Of a stretch of 64,000 nt of DNA, positions 35,576 to 42,206 are shown piece by piece. Source of the stretch: Butyrivibrio sp. CB08 (GTDB lineage Bacteria > Bacillota > Clostridia > Lachnospirales > Lachnospiraceae); assembly GCF_003625485.1 (NCBI RefSeq), contig NZ_RAIR01000008.1, forward strand, positions 1 to 64,000. Reading direction: 5' to 3'. Position numbers and translations under genes: made by a program. Below the pieces are notes generated by a model. That model had not been told where the DNA came from. It saw nothing but the letters and a program-made list of their open reading frames with translations, and ran no database searches. Every line of letters begins with the position of its first letter. Positions within the stretch are counted from its first letter, which is position 1.

Positions 35576-35604
35576 TTGTAATTAAAGACAAAAGCAAGTA
35601 TTAT
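35576..35604 (+). promoter_or_regulatory. Promoter of folT and its riboswitch
   Basis: TTGTAA (35576-35581), a 17-base spacer and TATTAT (35599-35604). Transcription would start near 35611, about ten bases before the THF aptamer. It is back-to-back with the tyrS promoter. Confidence 0.7.
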
Positions 35605-35621
35605 GTAGAAAAATAAGAAAT

Positions 35622-35717
35622 GCAGAGTAGACGTTAGAGCGTTAAGTGCCTGGTGAACAGGGAGTTGTCACTGGGACGAAGGATTTCATCCGCGGTTTTA
35701 ATGTCGCATCCCGCTGC
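35622..35717 (+). promoter_or_regulatory. THF (tetrahydrofolate) riboswitch aptamer
   Basis: The segment opens with GCAGAGTAGACG, continues with GCGTTAAGTGCC, GGGACGAAGGAT and CCGCGG, and closes with GTCGCATCCCGCTGC. This matches the known folT-associated THF aptamer pattern (GGAGAGUAGA...GCGUUAAGUG...ACGAAG...CGCGG...GCAUCCCGC). GCAG (35622-35625) and CTGC (35714-35717) close P1. The gene immediately downstream encodes a folate transporter component, as expected for this class. Confidence 0.92.
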
Positions 35718-35718
35718 T

Positions 35719-35775
35719 ACATCGAATGAATAATGTCCATCTCCGATGTGGTATAGGAAAACTGCAAAGGAGGTG
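35719..35775 (+). promoter_or_regulatory. Expression platform of the THF riboswitch (RBS sequestration)
   Basis: CATCTCC (35738-35744) can pair with GGAGGTG (35769-35775), which is the folT RBS. Alternatively ACATCG (35719-35724) pairs with CGATGT (35744-35749). The two helices share base 35744 and crowd one another. There is no T-run, so control is probably at translation. The ligand-to-helix logic is inferred. Confidence 0.6.
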
Positions 35776-35782
35776 TATTTTT

Positions 35783-36343
35783 ATGTCTAAAGAACAGGCT
35801 ATTTCAAGCAAAACTCAGCTCTCATCCCTATCAAGACTCAAGGAGACCAAGGTACTTACATTCTGCGGAATGATGGGTGCTCTTGCAGTAGTACTTGGCT
35901 ACGTTGCTACGATCAAGGTTGGCCAGTACATCAGGATCGGTTTTTCAGGTCTTCCAAATCAGGTAGTTGATTACCTCTTTGGTCCATGGATCGGGGCAAT
36001 CTTTGGCGGAGCAATGGATGTCATCAAGTGGTTTGCTTCTGGCGATGGTAACTTCTTCCCAGGCTTTACCATTACAGCAATGCTTGGTGCCATCATCTAC
36101 GGATTCTTCCTCTACAAGAAACCAGTTAAGGTATGGAATGTTGTCCTCTCTCAGCTTGTTGTTAAGATTGTCTGCAACATCATACTTAACACATTATGGC
36201 TCAATATGCTGTACGGACAGGCAATTGCAGCTATCCTTCCAGGAAGACTTTTATCAAATGCGATAATGCTTCCAATTGACAGCTTTATCATGTATGTTCT
36301 TTTAAATGTTGTTAATAAGGTTATCAGACCATATTTTGATTAA
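35783..36343 (+). CDS. folT: Folate-specific ECF transporter S component FolT
   Basis: A 186-residue membrane protein with six predicted helices. It captures folate and works with the shared EcfT/EcfA/EcfA' module, which is not encoded here. LTFCGMMGALAVVLGY is helix 1, and GQYIRIGFSGLPNQVVDYLFGPWIGAIFGGAMDV-like and FFPGFTITAMLGAIIYGFFLY segments match FolT. The start at 35783 follows AAAGGAGG; a longer upstream frame runs through the riboswitch and is not real. The THF riboswitch upstream supports the substrate assignment and predicts feedback repression. Confidence 0.93.
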   Translation: MSKEQAISSKTQLSSLSRLKETKVLTFCGMMGALAVVLGYVATIKVGQYIRIGFSGLPNQVVDYLFGPWIGAIFGGAMDVIKWFASGDGNFFPGFTITAMLGAIIYGFFLYKKPVKVWNVVLSQLVVKIVCNIILNTLWLNMLYGQAIAAILPGRLLSNAIMLPIDSFIMYVLLNVVNKVIRPYFD

Positions 36344-36353
36344 ATGAAAACAA

Positions 36354-36388
36354 AAGAACTGGCTTCCTATTAGCGGAAGTCAGTTCTT
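36354..36388. terminator. Terminator shared by folT and gpsA
   Basis: AAGAACTG-CTTCC (36354-36367) pairs with GGAAG-CAGTTCTT (36375-36388), with one mismatch. It is followed by ATTTTTTT on the plus strand, and a T-rich flank on the minus strand also suits gpsA. Confidence 0.88.
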
Positions 36389-36403
36389 ATTTTTTTACCT
36401 TTA

Positions 36404-37423
36404 TTACCAGTCTACCTGGCTGTTCTCATTTCTCTTTTCACGGACCATTAGATCCTTGATACCCTCGCCAACACTCTTTCCTTCAAAGAGGATCTCATTT
36501 ACTCCCTGAACGATAGGCATATCAACTTCATATTGCCTTGCTAGCTTAAGAGCAGCTTTAGCGCTATAAACGCCCTCAACTACCATCTTAACTTCGTCCA
36601 TGGCTTCCTGGTAGGTTTTGCCCTGGCCAATAAGTATTCCAGCGCGGCGATTCCTTGAATGCATTGAAGCACAGGTTACAACAAGATCTCCAATTCCAGA
36701 AAGCCCTGCAAAGGTCTCAAACTTGCCTCCCATGGCCATTCCAAGGCGGGATATCTCAGCAATTCCTCTTGTTATAAGGGCTGCCTTGGCATTATCTCCA
36801 AGTCCGTAACCATCAGCCATACCAGCCGCAAGGGCAACTACATTCTTAAGAGCTGCACCTATTTCAATTCCAAGCATATCAGGGCTTATGTATACCCTGA
36901 AAACGTCGCTCATGAAGGTATTCTGGACTACCTTGGCAGTGTCCTTGCTAAATGCTCCGACAACTATTGTAGTTGGAAGATTCTTACCAACTTCCTCAGC
37001 ATGGGAAGGTCCGGATAATACACAGACTGTAGCTCCAGGTATCTCATCAAGGATAACATCACTCATTACCATGAGGGTAGACTCCTCGATACCCTTTGTA
37101 CAGTTTACAATTATCTGGTCCTGCCCCTCCTTATTCATGTAAGGAGCCATGAGTCTTACTGTTTCTCTGACGCTGGTTGAAGGTACAACCAGAACCAGTA
37201 TCTCTTTTCCGGAAACTGCTTCCTCCATACTGCAGGTAAACTTAACTGAATCAGAAAGCTTAACCCCTGGAAGCTTATCCTCATTGCCGCGATAAGCAGA
37301 AAGCTTATCTACGCTCGCCTGGCTTCTTGACCAGACTGTTACATTGTGACCGTTGTTAGATAAAAGATACGCAAGAGCAATTCCCCAGCTGCCTGCACCA
37401 ATTACGCCTATTTCCTTTTGCAA
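36404..37423 (-). CDS. gpsA: Glycerol-3-phosphate dehydrogenase [NAD(P)+]
   Basis: A 339-residue cytoplasmic enzyme reducing DHAP to sn-glycerol-3-phosphate for phospholipids. GVIGAGSWGIALAYLLSNNGH is the Rossmann dinucleotide site, and VCVLSGPSHAEEVGKNLPTTIV and GAALKNVVALAAGMADGYGLGDN contain the catalytic Lys region. The start is a TTG with CCGGAGG seven bases upstream. It follows plsY by 15 bases; the two enzymes give the acceptor and the first acylation of phospholipid synthesis, so co-transcription makes sense. Confidence 0.95.
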   Translation of the reverse strand: MQKEIGVIGAGSWGIALAYLLSNNGHNVTVWSRSQASVDKLSAYRGNEDKLPGVKLSDSVKFTCSMEEAVSGKEILVLVVPSTSVRETVRLMAPYMNKEGQDQIIVNCTKGIEESTLMVMSDVILDEIPGATVCVLSGPSHAEEVGKNLPTTIVVGAFSKDTAKVVQNTFMSDVFRVYISPDMLGIEIGAALKNVVALAAGMADGYGLGDNAKAALITRGIAEISRLGMAMGGKFETFAGLSGIGDLVVTCASMHSRNRRAGILIGQGKTYQEAMDEVKMVVEGVYSAKAALKLARQYEVDMPIVQGVNEILFEGKSVGEGIKDLMVREKRNENSQVDW

Positions 37424-37438
37424 TTCTTATCCTCCGGT

Positions 37439-38116
37439 TTAGTCGATCTTATTCTTTTTGAAAATATAGGTCTTTCTCTCTTTTCCCTGAATGAGCTTTT
37501 TGATATTGCCTCTGTGCTGGAAATATGCAAGAGCCATAAGAAGGAAAAGAATTACATAGACCTCAATAAGCGCTCCCTGTGGAACGGCTCCGAATTTATC
37601 CAGGAAGAATCCATTCTGCCCGCAGATAACAACCATTACAAAAAGTGCTGTGTAATAGCAAAGACTGCAAACAGAAACGATATGACAGAGGTTAAGTGGA
37701 AGGAAGAATGCAATCACACCCATCAGGATAAAGCTCCAGTGGAATACGATTCCAAGGTGAATTGTATATCCCGCAGTACATGCAATACCCTTACCACCTT
37801 TAAAATGAAGGTGCAAAGGGAAGTCATGTCCAAGAATTGCTCCAGCGGCTGTATAGGTCATATACAGAATCTGAAGATTAGGAGTGTTCCTTCCAAACAA
37901 GAAGTATGTCACTAAAATAGCTGCCATACATTTGAGCATATCCCCAAGAAGAACAATGAGTCCTGCCTTTGCACCAAGGACTCTTAAAGTATTGGTAGTT
38001 CCTGCATTGCCACTACCAACCTTTCTGATGTCAACGCCCTTCATCCTGCCATAAAGAACTGCAGTCTGAAGATGCCCAAACACGTAACCAATAAGTAAAC
38101 ATACTACTCTTTCCAT
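37439..38116 (-). CDS. plsY: Acyl-phosphate:glycerol-3-phosphate acyltransferase PlsY
   Basis: A 225-residue membrane enzyme with about five to seven helices that makes lysophosphatidate. The three conserved motifs are KVGSGNAGTTNTLRVLG, GHDFPLHLHFKGGKGIA and the C-terminal RHRGNIKKLIQGKE. The ATG at 38116 lies one base after the der stop, with GAGGG upstream; a longer frame from 38176 overlaps der and is unlikely. It has a cysteine-rich central region (LCHIVSVCSLCYYTALFVMVVICG) not seen in all members. It pairs with gpsA downstream. Confidence 0.94.
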   Translation of the reverse strand: MERVVCLLIGYVFGHLQTAVLYGRMKGVDIRKVGSGNAGTTNTLRVLGAKAGLIVLLGDMLKCMAAILVTYFLFGRNTPNLQILYMTYTAAGAILGHDFPLHLHFKGGKGIACTAGYTIHLGIVFHWSFILMGVIAFFLPLNLCHIVSVCSLCYYTALFVMVVICGQNGFFLDKFGAVPQGALIEVYVILFLLMALAYFQHRGNIKKLIQGKERKTYIFKKNKID

Positions 38117-38117
38117 A

Positions 38118-39446
38118 CTATTTGCCCTCTTTTCTCTCCCTGATAATAAATCTAAGTGGAGTGCCCTTGAATCCAAAGGCTTCTCTTATCTGATTTTCAA
38201 TATATCTGGTGTAGCTAAAGTGCATTAAGTTCTTGTCGTTAACAAATATAACGAAAGTAGGCGGCTTGACTGAAGCCTGTGTGATGTAAAAGAGCTTAAG
38301 GATCTTGCCCTTGTCACTTGGTGGCTGCTGCATAACAACCGCCTGTGTCATGATCTCATTAAGAACGCCTGTAGCAACCCTGAGGGCGTGGTTCTCACTT
38401 ACGATGTCGATCATGTCATAGAGCTTAACCAGTCTCTGACCTGTCTCAGCAGAGATAAACATGATCTCTGCGTAGTTCATGAAGGCAAGAGTGTTTCTGA
38501 TATCCTTGGTAAATTCCTTGACGGAATGATTGTCCTTTTCAATAAGGTCCCATTTGTTAACAGCGATGATGACTGCCTTACCACTTTCATGGGCTATACC
38601 TGCGATCTTGGCATCCTGCTCTGTGACACCATCCTCTGCGTTTATAACAAGGACACATACATCAGCTCTCTCAACAGCGCCTACAGTCCTTACGATCATG
38701 TAGTGCTCAAGAGCATCCTTGACCTTGTTCTTTCTGCGAAGGCCTGCTGTATCAATGAACACGTACTTTTTGCCATCGTGCTTGACCTCAGTATCTATGG
38801 CGTCTCTAGTGGTACCAGCGACGTCAGATACAATAAGCCTGTTCTCGCCAATAAGCTTATTGATAATGGATGACTTACCAACGTTAGGCTTACCAATTAT
38901 GGCTACCTTGATGGAATCATCCTCTTCCTCGCTTGTAGATTCCCTGCTGAAGTGGCTTACAACCTCTTCAAGTAGATCACCAAGTCCCTGTTTGTTTACA
39001 GCTGAGATAGGGAAAGGCTCACCTATTCCAAGGTTATAGAACTCATACACATCAAGCTGATCTCTGTTAAAGTTATCAACCTTATTTACACAAAGAACGA
39101 TGGGCTTACCAGAGCGTCTTAGCATATCTGCAACCTTGGCATCTGCATCCACAAGGCCCTGCTTAACATCAACCATGAAAATGATGACATCCGCAGTATC
39201 AATAGCGATCTGGGCCTGCTCTCTCATCTGCGCAAGAATTACGTCATTGGAATCAGGCTCGATACCGCCTGTATCAATGAGAGTAAAGCTGTGATTGAGC
39301 CACTCAACGTCCTGATATATTCTGTCTCTTGTTACACCTGGCGTATCCTCAACGATAGCTATCCTTGAGCCAGCCATGGCGTTGAAAAATGTAGATTTTC
39401 CAACATTAGGTCTGCCTACAACGGCAACAATATTTTTTCTGCTCAT
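38118..39446 (-). CDS. der: Ribosome-assembly GTPase Der (EngA)
   Basis: A 442-residue protein with two tandem GTPase domains. G1 motifs are GRPNVGKSTFFN and GKPNVGKSSIIN; G3 motifs are DTGGI and DTAGL; G4 motifs are NKVD and NKWD. A C-terminal KH-like domain (about 350-440) follows. It is needed for 50S subunit assembly. It lies 16 bases after the DUF512 gene and one base before plsY, an order widespread in Clostridia (DUF512-der-plsY-gpsA). Confidence 0.96.
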   Translation of the reverse strand: MSRKNIVAVVGRPNVGKSTFFNAMAGSRIAIVEDTPGVTRDRIYQDVEWLNHSFTLIDTGGIEPDSNDVILAQMREQAQIAIDTADVIIFMVDVKQGLVDADAKVADMLRRSGKPIVLCVNKVDNFNRDQLDVYEFYNLGIGEPFPISAVNKQGLGDLLEEVVSHFSRESTSEEEDDSIKVAIIGKPNVGKSSIINKLIGENRLIVSDVAGTTRDAIDTEVKHDGKKYVFIDTAGLRRKNKVKDALEHYMIVRTVGAVERADVCVLVINAEDGVTEQDAKIAGIAHESGKAVIIAVNKWDLIEKDNHSVKEFTKDIRNTLAFMNYAEIMFISAETGQRLVKLYDMIDIVSENHALRVATGVLNEIMTQAVVMQQPPSDKGKILKLFYITQASVKPPTFVIFVNDKNLMHFSYTRYIENQIREAFGFKGTPLRFIIRERKEGK

Positions 39447-39462
39447 ATAAAATCCTTTATCT

Positions 39463-40806
39463 TTAATCTAGTCCAAAGAAATCTGAAACAAGACCGTAGC
39501 CATCGCCACTGCTTATTCCTACTTTGATATTAAGTTCCCTCTCGATGTCGCATATCCTGACATCGTCAAGAAGGTAGTCTTCGCCGCTCCTTAGGAGATT
39601 GACCGGTAAAAAGAGCTCATCCCCAAGGTCTTTGCCCTTAAGCTGCCCTATGATGTCCTGGCCTGTAAGGAGGCCTGATACCGTGATCTTTTCTCCAAAA
39701 AACTCGTTTATTATCTCATAGACATCTATCTTAAGTCCAGTACAAACGCTCATGGCCTTATCTGCCATGGCCTTGATGCAGGGATACACAAGCCTTCCGG
39801 TAGCTACTGAAATATGTCTGTTTATCTTATCTATATCATCCTTACGCTCTGAAAGGATCTCATCAAAGCCCTCATCAAATTCATTGATGAGAAGCCTCAT
39901 CATACCAACACCGTTTTCAAGCTGAATATATCCGTCGTACCTCTCAGCCTCCGGGAATGGCCTTCCTGCAAGGAAATACCACTCGTCACTGGCATGGATA
40001 AAGTGAATTCCATGTTCATCGTATATCTTTTTCTGCCAGGACTCGATCAGATCGATCACCTCTTTAGCGTCCTCACTGTTAAAGGGCTCTAAAGGATACA
40101 GACCATCACGGTATTTTGAAAGTCCTACAGGAACTACAGATACGCTCTGGAGATTTGGTATATATTTAGAAAGGTCACTAATGGACCTCTCCAGCTCTTT
40201 TCCGTCGTTGACGCCCTTACACAGGACAATCTGACCATTTAGCTCAATTCCGGAATCCCTTTCACAGAGCCTGTCCACCTTCTTAAGGGCTTCTCCAGCA
40301 AACCTGTTGCCCAGCATCTTGCAGCGAAGCTCGGGATTGGTCGTCTGAAAAGAGACATTGATTGGTGAAAGGTGATATTTAAGGATCCTGTCTATGTCTG
40401 CATCGGACATGTTTGTAAGCGTAACATAGTTGCCCTGAAGGAAAGAGAGCCTGCTGTCATCATCCTTAAAATACAATGTGTCACGCATGCCCTTAGGCAT
40501 CTGATCAATAAAGCAGAAGATACATTTATTACTGCAGGACTTATAGTCATCCATAAGCCCGTTTTCAAACTCTATTCCTAGATCCTCATCAAAGTCCTTG
40601 TCCACATCAAGGAGCCATTCTTCTCCGTCAGCTTTCCTGATGAGAATATCCAGGTGTTCATCATGGACAAGGAACTGATAGTCAAAAATATCCGTTATTT
40701 TTTCATTATTTATTTCAAGAAGCTCATCACCGGGTTCAATACCAAGTTCATCAGCAATACTGTCTGGAAGAACAGCCCCGATAATGTGGCTTTTATTTTT
40801 GTTCAT
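39463..40806 (-). CDS. DUF512 protein with PDZ and radical-SAM-like cysteine motif
   Basis: 447 residues. The N-terminus (~1-75) is a PDZ-like domain (VLPDSIADELGIEPGDELLEIN). Next comes CSNKCIFCFIDQMPKGMRDTLYFKDDD, a CxxxCxxC arrangement like a radical-SAM cluster site, then the DUF512 C-terminal region. This family is called a putative FeS or radical-SAM protein next to EngA. Its substrate is not known to me. AGGAAAC precedes the ATG. The tight linkage with der suggests a ribosome- or envelope-related role, which is only inference. Confidence 0.9.
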   Translation of the reverse strand: MNKNKSHIIGAVLPDSIADELGIEPGDELLEINNEKITDIFDYQFLVHDEHLDILIRKADGEEWLLDVDKDFDEDLGIEFENGLMDDYKSCSNKCIFCFIDQMPKGMRDTLYFKDDDSRLSFLQGNYVTLTNMSDADIDRILKYHLSPINVSFQTTNPELRCKMLGNRFAGEALKKVDRLCERDSGIELNGQIVLCKGVNDGKELERSISDLSKYIPNLQSVSVVPVGLSKYRDGLYPLEPFNSEDAKEVIDLIESWQKKIYDEHGIHFIHASDEWYFLAGRPFPEAERYDGYIQLENGVGMMRLLINEFDEGFDEILSERKDDIDKINRHISVATGRLVYPCIKAMADKAMSVCTGLKIDVYEIINEFFGEKITVSGLLTGQDIIGQLKGKDLGDELFLPVNLLRSGEDYLLDDVRICDIERELNIKVGISSGDGYGLVSDFFGLD

Positions 40807-40866
40807 AAGTGTTTCCTATCTTAATTTTCTTCGCAATAATCCATTTGATATTATACATGAAATTCC

Positions 40867-40896
40867 TTGACGTGTCAGCACAACAGGTGATATATA
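40867..40896 (+). promoter_or_regulatory. Candidate promoter of the PRPP synthetase gene
   Basis: TTGACG (40867-40872), an 18-base spacer and TATATA (40891-40896). It starts about 50 bases before the ATG. Confidence 0.6.
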
Positions 40897-40951
40897 TGAT
40901 AATGGCTAAGTAGTTAGAGTCAAATTCTCGTTTTCTAAGAAAGGGGCTAAA

Positions 40952-42148
40952 ATGCCTGATTTTCATCAGTTAGAAAGTTTAATCCCAGTAGCACCACTTA
41001 ATCTTATAGTTATGGAATCTGCCAAGAGTCTTGGCGACAGTGTTGATAAGTACATCGCTGAATTCAGGCACAATCTCTATTCTATGCCTGAAGCTGATCC
41101 TGCTTTTCATCGCTATGTAAGAGATTCCTACAAGATAGACTACTCTCTCGACAGATTTGGAAGTGGAGAAGCCAAGGCCACGATCAATCAGTCTGTAAGA
41201 GGTAATGACGTATACATCCTTACTGATGTCTGCAACTACAGCATCACTTATAAGATGTATGATTACGTCAATCACAAATCCCCTGATGATCATTACCAGG
41301 ATTTGAAAAGAGTTATCGGTGCTATCACAGGTAAAGCCAAGAGAATAAATGTAATCATGCCTTTCCTCTATGAAGGAAGACAGCACAAGAGATCCGGAAT
41401 GGAGTCCCTTGATGCAGCTCAGATGTTTAAAGAGCTTCACGACATGGGAATCTCAAACTTTATTACCTTTGATGCCCACGACCCAAGAATTTCCAACGCC
41501 AAGCCACTTGGCGGTTTTGATAACTTCCTTGCATCCTATCAGTTTATGAAGGCTCTTCTATCCCGCATAGATGACCTTACAGTTGATAAGGATCACCTTA
41601 CCGTAATAAGCCCTGATGAAGGCGCTTTGGACAGAGCTGTTTACTTTGCAAACGTAATTGGCGCAGACACAGGAATGTTCTACAAGAGACGTGACTACGC
41701 TCACATCGTTAATGGTTCAAATCCTATTGTTGCCCACGAATTCCTTGGCTCTGATATCCACGGCAGAGACGTTATTGTAATCGACGATATGATCTCATCC
41801 GGATCATCAATGATCGATACAGCCAAGCAGCTCAAGAACATGGGTGCAAAACGAGTATTCATCTGTACAACATTTGGTCTTTTCACCGATGGCATGAAGA
41901 AATTCGATGAAGGCTATGAAAACAAGTACTTTGATGCAGTTATTACTACTAATCTCACTTACATGAACGACGAGATCAAGTCCCGTGACTACATCTTCAT
42001 TGCTGATATGGGTAAGTTCCTTGCTACTATCATCGACTTCCTTAATCACGATGCATCAATGTCAACAGTTAATATGCCAACAGACAAGATTCACGAGATT
42101 GTTGAAAAGTACAACAACGGGCTCATCGCTCCTGAACTTTATGAGTAA
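40952..42148 (+). CDS. prs: Divergent ribose-phosphate pyrophosphokinase
   Basis: 398 residues, against about 315 for classical PRPP synthetases. It makes PRPP from ribose-5-phosphate and ATP. GEAKATINQSVRGNDVYILTD is the FSDGE-type region. The flexible loop reads YEGRQHKRSG where RQDRK is usual, THFDAHDP replaces MDLHA (visible as ITFDAHDPRI), and VIVIDDMISSGSS is the PRPP-binding loop. These shifts suggest a different class, seen in Lachnospiraceae and relatives, with a longer N- and C-terminus. It is on the plus strand with its own promoter and a strong terminator. Regulation by ADP or phosphate may differ from the classical enzyme. Confidence 0.85.
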   Translation: MPDFHQLESLIPVAPLNLIVMESAKSLGDSVDKYIAEFRHNLYSMPEADPAFHRYVRDSYKIDYSLDRFGSGEAKATINQSVRGNDVYILTDVCNYSITYKMYDYVNHKSPDDHYQDLKRVIGAITGKAKRINVIMPFLYEGRQHKRSGMESLDAAQMFKELHDMGISNFITFDAHDPRISNAKPLGGFDNFLASYQFMKALLSRIDDLTVDKDHLTVISPDEGALDRAVYFANVIGADTGMFYKRRDYAHIVNGSNPIVAHEFLGSDIHGRDVIVIDDMISSGSSMIDTAKQLKNMGAKRVFICTTFGLFTDGMKKFDEGYENKYFDAVITTNLTYMNDEIKSRDYIFIADMGKFLATIIDFLNHDASMSTVNMPTDKIHEIVEKYNNGLIAPELYE

Positions 42149-42161
42149 TCCAAATAAAAAT

Positions 42162-42192
42162 AACTCCGGAACATTCTAAATGTCCCGGAGTT
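42162..42192. terminator. Terminator between prs and the sensor kinase gene
   Basis: AACTCCGG and ACATT pair with AATGT and CCGGAGTT around a 3-base loop, with one mismatch. T-runs follow on both strands (TTCTTTTT on plus, ATTTTTATTT on minus), so it serves both convergent genes. Confidence 0.88.
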
Positions 42193-42206
42193 TTCTTTTT
42201 GCTCAT

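Noticed and set aside
35726..35782. Longer start for folT inside the leader
   Set aside because: It would translate the riboswitch expression platform and lacks an RBS; the ATG at 35783 follows AAAGGAGG.
37418..37915. 165-codon plus-strand open frame
   Set aside because: It lies wholly antisense to plsY, which has all family motifs, and has no RBS or family match.
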